Of a DNA stretch of 63,231 nucleotides, positions 18,596 to 27,322 are shown one piece after another. The number at the start of each line of letters is the position of its first letter. Within the stretch, counting starts at the first letter, position 1. This stretch comes from Actinoplanes utahensis. GTDB lineage: Bacteria > Actinomycetota > Actinomycetes > Mycobacteriales > Micromonosporaceae. Made by a program: the position numbers and the translations under genes. The stretch covers positions 1-63,231 of the forward strand of contig NZ_BOMZ01000097.1 in assembly GCF_016862455.1 (NCBI RefSeq). The letters run 5' to 3'. The notes under the pieces were generated by a model. That model had not been told where the DNA came from. It ran no database searches and saw only the letters and a program-made list of their open reading frames with translations.

Positions 18596-19576
18596 ATGGC
18601 GATGACGGCAGCGGTCAAGGACGAGCTGAGCCGGGTCGACGTGCCCAAGCCCTGCTGTCGCCGGGCGGAGATGGCCGCTCTGCTGCGCTTCGCCGGTGGC
18701 CTGCACATCGTCTCCGGCCGGGTGGTCGTGGAGGCGGAGCTGGACACCGGCGCGGTGGCGCGGCGGCTGCGGCGGGAGATCGCCGACGTCTACGGGTACC
18801 CGAGCGAGGTTCACGTGCTGGCCTCCGGCGGCCTGCGCAAGGGCAGCCACTACATCGTCCGGATCGTCAAGGACGGCGAGGTCCTGGCCCGCCAGACCGG
18901 CCTGCTCGACGTGCGCGGCCGTCCGGTTCGGGGCCTGCCGCAGCACGTGGTCAGCGGCAACGTGTGCTGCTCGGTGGCGGCTTGGCGGGGCGCCTTCATG
19001 GCACACGGCTCGCTCACCGAGCCGGGCCGCTCCAGCGCGCTGGAGATCACCTGCCCGGGCCCGGAGGCGGCGCTGGCGCTGCGCGGCGCCGCGCGCCGGA
19101 TCGGGATCACCGCCAAGGACCGTGAGGTCCGCGGCGTGGACCGGGTGGTCATCAAGGACGGCGACGCGATCGCCGCGCTGCTCACCCGGGTCGGCGCGCA
19201 TTCCAGTGTGCTGGCCTGGGAGGAGCGGAGGGTGCGCCGTGAGGTGCGCGCCACCGCGAACCGGCTGGCCAACTTCGACGACGCCAACCTGCGGCGCTCG
19301 GCCCGCGCGGCGGTCGCGGCCGCGGCCCGGGTCACCCGGGCGCTGGAGATCCTCTCCGAGGAGGCGCCGAACCACCTGACCTCCGCCGGCCAGCTGCGGC
19401 TGGAGCACCGGCAGGCGTCGCTGGAGGAGCTGGGCGCCCTGGCGGACCCGCCGCTGACCAAGGACGCGATCGCCGGCCGGATCCGGCGGCTGCTGGCGCT
19501 CGCCGACAAGCGGGCCCGGGACCTCGGCATCCCGGACACCGAGGCGGCGGTCACCCCGGAGATGATGGTCTGCTGA
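18596..19576 (+). CDS. whiA: Sporulation/DNA-binding regulator WhiA
   Basis: 326 aa. WhiA pairs an N-terminal LAGLIDADG-homing-endonuclease-like domain with a C-terminal helix-turn-helix domain, and with WhiB controls sporulation septation in streptomycetes. The start MAMTAAVKDELSRV is the family standard; CCRRAEMAALLRFAGGLH follows, and the C-terminus has LANFDDANLRRSARAAV, then LGALADPPLTKDAIAGRIRRL. TGAGGTGA precedes ATG. A short hairpin, ACGACGGT-CCCC-ACCGTCGT (18529-18548), lies in the 138-base gap before it. Confidence 0.95.
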   Translation: MAMTAAVKDELSRVDVPKPCCRRAEMAALLRFAGGLHIVSGRVVVEAELDTGAVARRLRREIADVYGYPSEVHVLASGGLRKGSHYIVRIVKDGEVLARQTGLLDVRGRPVRGLPQHVVSGNVCCSVAAWRGAFMAHGSLTEPGRSSALEITCPGPEAALALRGAARRIGITAKDREVRGVDRVVIKDGDAIAALLTRVGAHSSVLAWEERRVRREVRATANRLANFDDANLRRSARAAVAAAARVTRALEILSEEAPNHLTSAGQLRLEHRQASLEELGALADPPLTKDAIAGRIRRLLALADKRARDLGIPDTEAAVTPEMMVC

Positions 19577-19895
19577 TCGGGTGATGCCGATCACCCCCGC
19601 GGGGGGACCTTCGGTCCTTATCGCCGAGGGGACCGGCGGGGAAGGCTGAAGGTGCTTCCGGTAACGCCGCCGTGATCCAGTTAGGTAACGTTCAGGTCGC
19701 GCCCCGGCGCTTCGTGGGCATACGGGCTCGGATAGGGTCACTGGTGACGGCGACGGTGCCGGCAGTCCGGTCGAGCCCCCCGTCTTCGCTTGTGGGCGCG
19801 GCAGCTGGACGCCTTGTGCCGGCCGTTCACCCGGTCGGCACGCAGACCCCTCCGCCGGTCGCAGATTCCGGCGGACCGTAAAGAGGAGACCACCT
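19577..19895 (+). promoter_or_regulatory. gap promoter region and long leader
   Basis: No gene is supportable in these 319 bases. TAGGGT (19733-19738) is a likely -10 box, giving a leader of about 155 bases before gap. Near 19577-19600 there is a small dyad, GATCGGGTGAT-GCC-GATC, that may end whiA transcription. Confidence 0.35.
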
Positions 19896-20897
19896 GTGAC
19901 CATCCGGGTTGGCATCAACGGCTTCGGCCGTATCGGTCGTAACTTCTTCCGGGCGGTTCTCGCCTCCGGCGCCGACATCGAGATCGTCGGTGTGAACGAC
20001 CTGACCGACAACGCCACGCTGGCTCACCTGCTGAAGTACGACAGCATCCTGGGCCGCCTCGGCCAGGAGGTCAAGGCGACCGCGTCGGACATCACGGTCG
20101 GCGGCAAGACGTTCCGCGCCTCGGCCGAGCGTGACCCGAGCAAGCTGGCCTGGGACGCCGTCGGCGCCGACATCGTCATCGAGTCGACCGGCTTCTTCAC
20201 CGACGCGCAGAAGGCGAAGGCGCACGTCGACGCCGGCGCCAAGAAGGTCATCATCTCGGCTCCGGCCAAGAACGAGGACGTCACCATCGTGATGGGTGTG
20301 AACGACGGCACCTACGACGCCGCGGCGCACACGATCATCTCGAACGCGTCCTGCACCACCAACTGCCTCGCCCCGATGGCGAAGGTCCTGAACGACACGA
20401 TCGGGATCGAGAAGGGTCTGATGACCACGATCCACGCGTACACCCAGGACCAGAACCTGCAGGACGGCCCGCACAGCGACCTCCGTCGCGCCCGCGCCGC
20501 CGCTCTGAACATCGTCCCCACCTCGACCGGCGCCGCCAAGGCCGTCAGCCTGGTGCTGCCGGAGCTCAAGGGCAAGCTGGACGGCTTCGCGCTGCGCGTG
20601 CCGATCCCGACCGGCTCCGCCACCGACCTGACCTTCACCGCCGCCCGTGACACCACGGTCGAGGAGGTCAACGCCGCGATCAAGGCCGCCGCCGAGGGCC
20701 CGCTCAAGGGCATCCTGGTCTACACCGAGGACGCGATCGTGTCGGCCGACATCGTCACCGACCCGGCCTCCTGCATCTTCGACGCCGGCCTGACCAAGGT
20801 CATCGGCGGCAACCAGGTCAAGGTCGTCGGCTGGTACGACAACGAGTGGGGCTACTCGAACCGCCTCGTCGACCTGGTCAAGCTCGTCGGAGCCTGA
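19896..20897 (+). CDS. gap: Glyceraldehyde-3-phosphate dehydrogenase, type I
   Basis: 333 aa. NAD-dependent glycolytic enzyme. The Rossmann start is VGINGFGRIGRNFFRA; the catalytic cysteine lies in SNASCTTNCLAP; the general-base His is in TTIHAYTQDQ; C-terminal WYDNEWGYSNRLVDL is typical. An Asp in GVNDLTDN after the second strand favours NAD. AAGAGGAG precedes GTG. It heads gap-pgk-tpiA-secG, three bases to overlapping between the enzyme genes. Confidence 0.97.
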   Translation: MTIRVGINGFGRIGRNFFRAVLASGADIEIVGVNDLTDNATLAHLLKYDSILGRLGQEVKATASDITVGGKTFRASAERDPSKLAWDAVGADIVIESTGFFTDAQKAKAHVDAGAKKVIISAPAKNEDVTIVMGVNDGTYDAAAHTIISNASCTTNCLAPMAKVLNDTIGIEKGLMTTIHAYTQDQNLQDGPHSDLRRARAAALNIVPTSTGAAKAVSLVLPELKGKLDGFALRVPIPTGSATDLTFTAARDTTVEEVNAAIKAAAEGPLKGILVYTEDAIVSADIVTDPASCIFDAGLTKVIGGNQVKVVGWYDNEWGYSNRLVDLVKLVGA

Positions 20898-20899
20898 TC

Positions 20900-22096
20900 T
20901 TGAAGACTCTCGACGACCTGCTCGCCGAGGGTGTCTCGGGTCGGCGCGTCTTCGTGCGCGCCGACCTGAACGTGCCCTTCGACAAGAGCAAACCGGGTGT
21001 CATCAGCGACGACGGCCGTGCCCGCGCGGTGTTGCCGACGCTGATCGCCCTGCGTGACGCGGGCGCCCGCGTGATCGTGGCGTCCCACCTCGGCCGCCCG
21101 AAGGGCGCGCCGGACCCCAAGTTCACCCTCGCGCCGGTCGCGACCCGTCTCGGTGAGCTGCTCGGCTCGTCGGTGGTCTTCGCTTCCGACACCGTCGGCG
21201 TCGACGCTCAGGCCAAGGCCGGGGCGCTCGCCGACGGTGAGGTGCTCCTGCTGGAGAACCTGCGTTTCAACGCCGGCGAGACGTCGAAGGACGACGCTGA
21301 GCGGGCCGCCTTCGCGGACCAGCTGGCAGCGTTCGCCGACTTCTACGTCGACGACGCCTTCGGCGCCGTGCACCGCAAGCACGCCTCGGTGTACGACGTC
21401 CCCGCCCGTCTCCCGCACTACGCCGGTGGTCTCGTCCTGAAAGAGGTCGAGGTCCTGCGCAAGGTGTCGGAGACGCCGGAGCAGCCCTACGTGGTCGTGC
21501 TCGGCGGCTCGAAGGTCTCCGACAAGCTCGCCGTCATCCAGGCGCTGCTGCCGAAGGTCGACAAGCTGCTGGTCGGCGGCGGCATGTGCTTCACCTTCCT
21601 CAAGGCCCAGGGCCACGAGGTCGGCAAGTCGCTGCTCGAGGACGAGATGGTCGCCGTCTGCGCGGACCTCCTCGCGCAGGCCGACGGCCGGATCGTGCTG
21701 CCCGTCGACGTCGTGGCCGCCACCGAGTTCTCGGCCGACGCCACGCACGACGTCGTCGCGGCGTCCGAGATCCCGGCCGACCGGCTCGGTCTGGACATCG
21801 GCCCGAAGTCCACGGAGCTGTTCGCGTCGGCGATCGCCGGAGCGAAGACGGTGTTCTGGAACGGCCCGATGGGCGTGTTCGAGCTGGCGCCGTTCGCCGC
21901 GGGCACCCGCGGCGTGGCCCAGGCGATCACCAAGATCGACGGCTTCTCGGTCGTCGGCGGCGGTGACTCCGCGGCCGCCGTGCGCACGCTCGGCCTGGAC
22001 GAGTCCGCGTTCGGTCACATCTCCACCGGCGGGGGCGCGTCCCTGGAGTACCTCGAAGGCAAGACGCTGCCGGGCGTCGCCGCTCTGGAGAAGTGA
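20900..22096 (+). CDS. pgk: Phosphoglycerate kinase
   Basis: 398 aa, ATP-forming glycolytic step. RVFVRADLNVPFD opens the N-terminal domain, HLGRPKG and LLLENLRF(N)AGE bind phosphoglycerate, and GGSKVSDKL, FWNGPMGVFE and GGGDSAAAV form the nucleotide domain. The start is TTG 20900, two bases after the gap stop, because the ATG of a longer frame lies inside gap. CGGAGC serves as ribosome binding site. Confidence 0.95.
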   Translation: MKTLDDLLAEGVSGRRVFVRADLNVPFDKSKPGVISDDGRARAVLPTLIALRDAGARVIVASHLGRPKGAPDPKFTLAPVATRLGELLGSSVVFASDTVGVDAQAKAGALADGEVLLLENLRFNAGETSKDDAERAAFADQLAAFADFYVDDAFGAVHRKHASVYDVPARLPHYAGGLVLKEVEVLRKVSETPEQPYVVVLGGSKVSDKLAVIQALLPKVDKLLVGGGMCFTFLKAQGHEVGKSLLEDEMVAVCADLLAQADGRIVLPVDVVAATEFSADATHDVVAASEIPADRLGLDIGPKSTELFASAIAGAKTVFWNGPMGVFELAPFAAGTRGVAQAITKIDGFSVVGGGDSAAAVRTLGLDESAFGHISTGGGASLEYLEGKTLPGVAALEK

Positions 22097-22887
22097 TGGG
22101 TGACGTGACCCGCAAGCCGATCATCGCCGGCAACTGGAAGAGCAACCTCAACCACTACGAGGCCAATCTCCTGGTGCAGAAGCTGGCCGCCAGCCTGACC
22201 CCCGAGCAGCTCGCCGCGGTCGAGACCGTGGTGCTGCCCCCGTTCACCGACCTGCGCACCGTGCAGACCGTGATCGAGGGCGACAAGCTGGCCATCGGGT
22301 ACGGCGCGCAGGACATCTCGGCGCACAACGGTGGCGCGTACACCGGTGAGATCGCCGGGTCCTTCCTGGCGAAGCTGGGCGCCACCTACGTAGTGGTCGG
22401 GCACTCCGAGCGCCGTGAGTACCACAACGAGAGCGACGAGCTCATCAACGCGAAGAACAAGGCGGCCTTCGCGGCCGGCCTCGTGCCGATCTTCTGCGTG
22501 GGTGAGGGCCTGGACATCCGCGAGGCGGGCAACCAGGTGTCGCACGTGCTGGCGCAGGTCGACGCGGGCCTCGAGGGCCTGAAGACCGAGCAGCTCCAGC
22601 AGATCGTGATCGCGTACGAGCCGGTCTGGGCGATCGGCACCGGCAAGACCGCGACGCCGGAGGACGCCCAGGAGGTCTGCGGCGCGATCCGGGGCCGCCT
22701 CGCCGAGAAGTTCGGCGCCGAGGTGGCCGACGTGGTCCGCATCCAGTACGGCGGATCCGTCAAGTCCGGCAACATCGCGCAGATCATGGCGAAGCCCGAC
22801 GTGGACGGCGCCCTGGTCGGCGGCGCGAGCCTGGACGCCGAGGAGTTCGCCTCCATCGTGCGTTTCCCGGAGCACGTCGCACGCTAG
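22096..22887 (+). CDS. tpiA: Triosephosphate isomerase
   Basis: 263 aa TIM barrel. Motifs: PIIAGNWKSNLN (catalytic Lys in NWK), VVVGHSERREYH (catalytic His), AYEPVWAIGTGKTATPEDAQ (catalytic Glu and loop 6), and YGGSVKSGN with VGGASLDAEEF for phosphate. The ATG overlaps the pgk stop (TGATG); GTG 22093 is an alternative one codon earlier. Confidence 0.96.
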   Translation: MGDVTRKPIIAGNWKSNLNHYEANLLVQKLAASLTPEQLAAVETVVLPPFTDLRTVQTVIEGDKLAIGYGAQDISAHNGGAYTGEIAGSFLAKLGATYVVVGHSERREYHNESDELINAKNKAAFAAGLVPIFCVGEGLDIREAGNQVSHVLAQVDAGLEGLKTEQLQQIVIAYEPVWAIGTGKTATPEDAQEVCGAIRGRLAEKFGAEVADVVRIQYGGSVKSGNIAQIMAKPDVDGALVGGASLDAEEFASIVRFPEHVAR

Positions 22888-22901
22888 AAGCAGAATCGCG
22901 C

Positions 22902-22940
22902 GTGCCCGGCCGTATCATGCGGCCGGGCACCCGCTATTGT
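22902..22940 (+). promoter_or_regulatory. Hairpin and possible secG promoter
   Basis: An 11-bp perfect stem (22902-22912 with 22920-22930, 7-base loop) directly follows tpiA. TATTGT (22935-22940) right after it could be a -10 box giving secG its own transcript. The hairpin has no T-run. Confidence 0.4.
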
Positions 22941-22979
22941 GGGACCGCTGCTGTGCCCTTCGAGAGGAATGACCCGACG

Positions 22980-23231
22980 ATGCCGATCGCGTTCGCTTAC
23001 ACGTTGATCGTGTTGCTGATCATCACGAGCATCCTGCTGACGCTGCTGATCCTGCTGCACCGGGGCAAGGGCGGCGGCATGTCGAGCATGTTCGGCGGCG
23101 GCGTTACCTCCAGCCTCGCCGGATCCTCGGTCGCGGAGAAGAACCTGGACCGATACACGGTGCTGGTGGGAATCATCTGGTTCGCCTGCATCGTCGGGTT
23201 GGGCTTCTGGCTGAAGGTCCAGATCGCCTGA
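22980..23231 (+). CDS. secG: Preprotein translocase subunit SecG
   Basis: 83 aa membrane protein of the SecYEG channel. Two TM helices (about 2-24 and 57-78) flank the conserved loop HRGKGGGMSSMFGGG, followed by EKNLDR. Start ATG 22980 gives the standard N-terminus; GAGAGG lies upstream. Last gene of the glycolytic operon, a common actinobacterial arrangement. Confidence 0.93.
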   Translation: MPIAFAYTLIVLLIITSILLTLLILLHRGKGGGMSSMFGGGVTSSLAGSSVAEKNLDRYTVLVGIIWFACIVGLGFWLKVQIA

Positions 23232-23256
23232 CAGCGCGCCGTAGTCGTACAATCTG

Positions 23257-23290
23257 CCGCGCGGCCGGTTCTTCCGGCCGCGCGGTTTTT
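23257..23290 (+). terminator. Intrinsic terminator after secG
   Basis: A 12-bp perfect GC stem (23257-23268 with 23274-23285), 5-base loop, then five T. Ends the gap-pgk-tpiA-secG transcript. Confidence 0.93.
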
Positions 23291-23366
23291 CGTCTCCGCT
23301 GTCCGGTTCAGCCCTCCCCGCGGTGGCGGACAGCCTTCGAGGCCCCTCGAGACAGGAGTGACGTCC

Positions 23367-23708
23367 GTGTCCAGTGGCAGCGCTATCCGCGGTAGCCGCG
23401 TCGGGTCCAGCCCGATGCGTCCCGACGAGCGCACCGAACCCGCGCCGCGCAGGCAGGTCACCTATTACTGTGCGGCCGGGCACGACAGCATCATCTGGTT
23501 CGCGGCCGAGGCCGCCAACCCCGACACCTGGGACTGCCCGCGGTGCGGGCAGCCGGCCGGGCTCGACCGGGCCAACCCGCCGGGAAAGGCGCGTACCGAG
23601 CCGTACAAATCGCATCTCGCGTATGTGAAGGAACGCCGCAGCGACGAGGACGCCGCAGCGATCCTCGCCGAGGCCCTCGCCAAGGTCCGCCGCCGCCGCG
23701 GCGAATGA
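23367..23708 (+). CDS. rbpA: RNA polymerase-binding protein RbpA
   Basis: 113 aa. RbpA binds the principal sigma factor and RNA polymerase and stabilises the open complex. The N-terminal tail (SAIRGSRVGSSPM), the R-rich linker (PAPRRQ) and the core zinc-ribbon-like domain with CAAGH and CPRCGQPA are present, then the sigma-interaction helix (KSHLAYVKERRSDEDAAAILAEAL). GTG 23367 is 8 bases behind AGGAG; GTG 23358 overlaps that site and is rejected. Confidence 0.93.
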   Translation: MSSGSAIRGSRVGSSPMRPDERTEPAPRRQVTYYCAAGHDSIIWFAAEAANPDTWDCPRCGQPAGLDRANPPGKARTEPYKSHLAYVKERRSDEDAAAILAEALAKVRRRRGE

Positions 23709-23819
23709 CGACCGGCGTACGGAGTTCGGGCGCGCACATGACGGCCGGACTCCGCACGCCGGTGACGGCTGGTGTCGCGGCCGCGCTCCGCACGTCGGGG
23801 GCGGCCCGCACCGCACAGG

Positions 23820-24410
23820 TCAGAGAGGGCTGGTGTCGCGGCCGACGAAACGCGCGCCGGCGTCCGCCACCTCCAGGTCGTGGAAGCCGAGCCGGCGGTA
23901 GAAGGCGTACGCGCCGTGGTTCTCCGCCGCCATCCCGAGGTGCACCCGCAGGACCCCGGCGGCGCGCAGACCGTCCAGGAAAGCCCTCATGAGCCCCTTG
24001 CCCTGGCCCTTGCCCTGCCAGTCCGGCAGCAGGTCGATGTGCAGATGTGCCGGGTAGTCCGCGAACTCCGGGCGGATCATCCGCTCCGGGTTGCGGTGCA
24101 GGGCGGCCAGTTCCTCGTCGTCCACGAACCGGTCGATGGTCGCCGGCAGCCACGTCGACCGGTACCAGTCCACGAAGGCCGGGGTGTCGGCAGTGCCCAG
24201 GATGTAGCCGACCGCTCGGCCGGTGCCGTCGTCGAGGACGTGCGCGTGCTCCGGCTCCCGGGTCACGTAGGGGGCCGCCCACACGTCGCCGAGCAGGCGG
24301 TCCGAGCTGTGCCTGCCGCGTGCGTCACCACCGGACGCGGCGGTGCGCACACAGATGTCGTAGATCGCGTCGAGGTCGCCGGGCCGGTAAGCACGGATGA
24401 TCGGCTGCAT
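23820..24410 (-). CDS. GNAT-family N-acetyltransferase
   Basis: 196 aa. The acetyl-CoA-binding motif A is HLHIDLLPDWQGKGQGKGLM (about 123-142), followed by LRVHLGMAAENHGAYAFYRRLGFHDLE. Similar proteins are common in actinomycetes with unknown small-molecule or glycosidase-like fusion partners. No partner is linked here; the gene is single, divergent from the exported repetitive protein. Substrate unknown. Confidence 0.85.
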   Translation of the reverse strand: MQPIIRAYRPGDLDAIYDICVRTAASGGDARGRHSSDRLLGDVWAAPYVTREPEHAHVLDDGTGRAVGYILGTADTPAFVDWYRSTWLPATIDRFVDDEELAALHRNPERMIRPEFADYPAHLHIDLLPDWQGKGQGKGLMRAFLDGLRAAGVLRVHLGMAAENHGAYAFYRRLGFHDLEVADAGARFVGRDTSPL

Positions 24411-24524
24411 CCCGGAAGTTTATGATCGTGACCCGCATCACATCGACCCCGCCAACCTTCCCGGGGGCCGCGCGTCTACTCCTGCGACAGCGCAAGCAAG
24501 GCGATGACAAGCAGGAGAGTCCCG

Positions 24525-24980
24525 ATGCGTATCTCGTCCCGTGGCCTGGCCATCACGTTCGGCGCGGCAGCAGTCCTGGCGGTCGGCGGCCTGTCGGCGG
24601 CGGCGTTCGCCGACGACGCCGCCCCGGCCCCGAAACCCGCCCCCACGACGGCCGCCCCGGCGCCCGCGGAGCCCGCCGCGTCCCCGACGGCCGCGCACCC
24701 GGCGCCCGCGAAGCCCGGCGCCACCCCGTCGGCCTCGCACCCGGCCACGGCGGCGCCCGCGAAGCCCGGCGCCACCCCGGCAGCCTCGCACCCGGCCACG
24801 GTCAGGCCCGCGAAGCCCACCGTCAGCCCGGCACCCGGGAAGCCGGCCGCCACCCCCGGGTCCGGGAAGCCAGCCGCCACCGCAGCGCCCGGGAAGCCGG
24901 CTGTCAGCCCGGGATCGGGCAAGCCCGCCGCCACCCCGGCGCCCGCGAAACCGGCCCCCACGCCGTCGCGGTCGCTCTGA
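24525..24980 (+). CDS. Exported Ala/Pro/Lys-rich repetitive protein
   Basis: 151 aa. Residues 1-29 form a Sec signal peptide (MRISSRGLAI to AAAFA). The mature part is low-complexity Ala, Pro, Lys, Ser and Thr, built of units like PGKPAATPGS and APAKPGATP. Two units of 17 residues (51 bp) are nearly identical. AGGAGA precedes the ATG. No anchor or LPXTG is seen. Extended Pro/Ala chains of this kind often cross the cell wall, but no function can be assigned. It lies just upstream of a sigma-factor pair whose second member has a similar Ser/Pro tail. Confidence 0.7.
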   Translation: MRISSRGLAITFGAAAVLAVGGLSAAAFADDAAPAPKPAPTTAAPAPAEPAASPTAAHPAPAKPGATPSASHPATAAPAKPGATPAASHPATVRPAKPTVSPAPGKPAATPGSGKPAATAAPGKPAVSPGSGKPAATPAPAKPAPTPSRSL

Positions 24981-25029
24981 CCCGGAAGGTACCGTTCGTT
25001 TCCGCCGATCGACCTCCGAGGCCGCGCCT

Positions 25030-25605
25030 GTGATCTCCGTTCTGCCGTTCCCCGCACTGCTGGCCTGGCTGCGTGGGCTCTCCGCCGGGGTGTGGACCCC
25101 GGGCCGTGACGCGCCGGACACGCCGCCCGCGATCAACGAGCTCTACCACGCACGGCGGCTCAGCCTGGTCCGGCTGGCGGTGCTGATGGTCGACGACCTG
25201 CCCACCGCGGAGGACATCGTGCAGGACGTGTTCACCGCCCTCTACCGCAAGCACGGGCCGGAGCTGCGGGGCGTGACGGATCCGCACGCGTACCTGATCA
25301 CCGGCGTGACCAACGCGGCACGGTCCGCGCTGCGCCGCCGCCGGACCGCCCGCGCCTATGTTCCACCGCCACCGGGCGCGGTGCCGGCGGCGGAGGACGA
25401 GGCGCTGCTCGGGGCGAGCGACCGGGAGATGCTGCGGGCGCTGCACGGCCTGACCGCCCGGCAGCGGCAGGTGCTGGTGCTGCGCTACTGGTCGGAGCTC
25501 TCCGAGGGGGAGATCGCCGACACGCTGCGGGTCTCCCGCGGCACGGTCAAGTCGACGGCGCACCGGGCGCTGGCGATCCTGCGGGACAGATTGGGGGAGC
25601 GGTGA
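25030..25605 (+). CDS. ECF-type RNA polymerase sigma factor
   Basis: 191 aa. Region 2: LYHARRLSLVRLAVLMVDD, TAEDIVQDVFTALYRKHG and NAARSALRRRR. Region 4: LTARQRQVLVLRYWSELSEGE with recognition helix RVSRGTVKSTAHRALAIL. The N-terminal 40 residues (LPFPALLAWLRGLSAGVW) are extra. GTG 25030 has only a weak GAGG site; the true start could be further in. It ends in GTGA overlap with its membrane partner. Confidence 0.88.
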   Translation: MISVLPFPALLAWLRGLSAGVWTPGRDAPDTPPAINELYHARRLSLVRLAVLMVDDLPTAEDIVQDVFTALYRKHGPELRGVTDPHAYLITGVTNAARSALRRRRTARAYVPPPPGAVPAAEDEALLGASDREMLRALHGLTARQRQVLVLRYWSELSEGEIADTLRVSRGTVKSTAHRALAILRDRLGER

Positions 25606-26030
25606 CCGATCAGGTCGAGGCACGGCTGAGAACCGCCCTGGCGGCCCGGGCCGCGCAGATCACGCCTGACCGGCTGCGGTTCGGAACGCCGCCGACGCTG
25701 GCCACGGCACCCGCCCGATCACCGTGGCGGCGGTGGCTGCCGCTGCCGGTCGGGGTGGGGATCGCGGCGGGGGTGCTGGCGTTCACCCTGCTACCCGGTT
25801 CCCCGCCGCCGGACCCGCCGGCCCCGCCCGCCGGGCCGGCGGTGGTCACGCCGTCGCCATCGTCCGTCTCGCCCACACCGACGGCCTCCGGGACGCCGTC
25901 GCCGTCCGGCTCCCGGTCACCGGCGGTGTCCCGTTCGGCGTCACCGGCGACGTCCGCGCCGGGCAAGCCGGCCGTCTCGACGGGCTCCCCCCCGGACACC
26001 GCGGCCCCTGAGGCGACCCCAGCCGGCTGA
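25602..26030 (+). CDS. Membrane protein with Ser/Pro-rich tail, probable sigma-factor partner
   Basis: 142 aa. The N-terminal 40 residues face the cytoplasm (EARLRTALAARAAQI), then one TM helix (about 46-66) and a tail of about 75 residues rich in P, S, T, A. There is no anti-sigma zinc motif. The four-base overlap (GTGA) with the sigma gene suggests coupled synthesis at a fixed ratio, as for anti-sigma factors. The tail echoes the exported protein at 24525, including the shared APGKPAVS. Confidence 0.7.
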   Translation: MTDQVEARLRTALAARAAQITPDRLRFGTPPTLATAPARSPWRRWLPLPVGVGIAAGVLAFTLLPGSPPPDPPAPPAGPAVVTPSPSSVSPTPTASGTPSPSGSRSPAVSRSASPATSAPGKPAVSTGSPPDTAAPEATPAG

Positions 26031-26038
26031 AGCAGCCC

Positions 26039-26453
26039 GCCGCAGGTCACCACGCCGCCGCGCCGCAGGTTGGGTGGTGTTCTGCGGCGCGCAGCGCGCC
26101 ACACGTCACCACAATGCCGTGGCGCGGATTGTCGTAGCGTGCCGCGGGCCGCCACCTTCCTCGTACTGCGGATGGTGTGGTGTTCTGCGGTGCGTGGTGC
26201 GCCACAGGTCGCCACCTTGCCGTGGCGCGGGTTGTCGTAGCGTGCCGCGGGCCGCCACGTTCGTCGTGCTGCGGGTGGTGTGGTGCTCTGCGGTGCGTGG
26301 CGTGCCGCAGGTCGCCACGCGGCCGCGCTGCGGGTTGTGTGTGGTCTCTTGCGGCCCGTAGCGCGCCGCACGTCGCCACGCAGCCGCGTTACAGCCCGTG
26401 TGGTGACCTGTGGCTCGATTCGAGCCACAGGTCACCACACGGGTTCGCGGGGG
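26039..26453. repeat. Degenerate tandem repeat array between convergent genes
   Basis: These 415 bases hold no credible gene. Subunits begin with a core like GCCACAGGTCGCCAC. Two long units start at 26096 and 26199 (103 bp apart) with a third start at 26302, again 103 bp on, then 61 bp to 26363. Each long unit contains a second, weaker core about 43 bases in. The array ends in the 49-base palindrome at 26395. It separates the 3' ends of the sigma-partner gene and pgl. Confidence 0.8.
26395..26443. terminator. Perfect 24-bp-stem palindrome
   Basis: Bases 26395-26418 and 26420-26443 are exact reverse complements around a single T. Its right arm carries GCCACAGGTCACCAC, the same core as the array units, so its left arm could pair with any unit. 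No T-run. It ends 10 bases from the pgl stop codon. Confidence 0.8.
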
Positions 26454-27203
26454 TTATGGCTGAGCGGGCACGTTCGCGGCGGCTGCCTTGTCCAGGAGCC
26501 AGAGCGTCCTGTGTACGCCCGTCGCGTTCGCCGCCGGCAGATGGCCGCCGGACAGCACGGTGCCGATCGGGGCGGCCTTGTCCGGCCCGGCCGCGATCAG
26601 CCACACCTCGTCGGCGCTCTGGATGGTCGGCAGGGTGAGCGTCACCCGGACGGGCGGCGGTTTCGGGCTGTCGAAGGTGGCGGCCGTCGTGCCGGTCTCC
26701 TGCAGCACCGGGTGGTCCGGGAAGAGTGACGCCACGTGCCCGTCCTCGCCGACGCCGAGCATCAGCACGTCGAAGCGGGGCAGCGGGCCGGCGCCGGGAC
26801 CTGCTGCGGCGGCGAGTTCGCCGGCGTACCGGCCGGCGGCGGCGATCGCGTCCCCACCGTCCGGGCCGTCGGAGGCCGGCATGGCGTGCACCCGGGCGGG
26901 GTCCAGCGGCAGTTCGTCGAGCAGCGCCTCGCGGGCCTGGGTCTCGTTGCGGTCCGGGTCGCCGGATGGAAGGTACCGTTCGTCGCCCCACCACAGGTCC
27001 ACCCGGGACCAGTCGATCGCGGCGGAGGCGGGTAGTTCCCGTACCGAGCGCAGCACCTTCGCCGCGACCCGGCCGCCGGTCAGCACCACGCTCGCCGAGC
27101 CGTGCGCCGCCTGAGCGTCGATGATCTTGATGACGAGCCGAGCCGCCACCGTGGACGCCAGGATGTCGGCGTCCGGAACCACCACGACCACGGTCTCACT
27201 CAA
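26454..27203 (-). CDS. pgl: 6-phosphogluconolactonase
   Basis: 249 aa, second step of the oxidative pentose phosphate pathway. Motifs: VVLTGGRVAAKVL (phosphate-binding loop), VDLWWGDERYLP with DPDRNETQAREALL, and DVLMLGVGEDGHVASLFPDHP with the catalytic His. The start is probably the TTG at 27203, nine bases after AAGGGAG; upstream ATG/GTG readings run into low-quality sequence. It follows opcA by 119 bases, which contain an 8-bp GC hairpin (27227-27234 with 27248-27255). Confidence 0.92.
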   Translation of the reverse strand: MSETVVVVVPDADILASTVAARLVIKIIDAQAAHGSASVVLTGGRVAAKVLRSVRELPASAAIDWSRVDLWWGDERYLPSGDPDRNETQAREALLDELPLDPARVHAMPASDGPDGGDAIAAAGRYAGELAAAAGPGAGPLPRFDVLMLGVGEDGHVASLFPDHPVLQETGTTAATFDSPKPPPVRVTLTLPTIQSADEVWLIAAGPDKAAPIGTVLSGGHLPAANATGVHRTLWLLDKAAAANVPAQP

Positions 27204-27322
27204 TGGGGTTGTCTCCCTTATGAAGCGGCCGCCCACCGCGGTGCGGCGGGCGGCCTCGATCTTGAAACTTGCGGTGTGTGCGGTTCGGCCGCGGTGTGCG
27301 CCCGAACCACTCACATGGATAT

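Noticed and set aside
19672..19881. 69-codon reading upstream of gap
   Set aside because: Lies in the likely promoter and leader of gap; no ribosome binding site and no family resemblance.
26039..26443. CRISPR array
   Set aside because: Periods are irregular, there are no unique spacers between identical short repeats, no cas gene, and units themselves are degenerate throughout.
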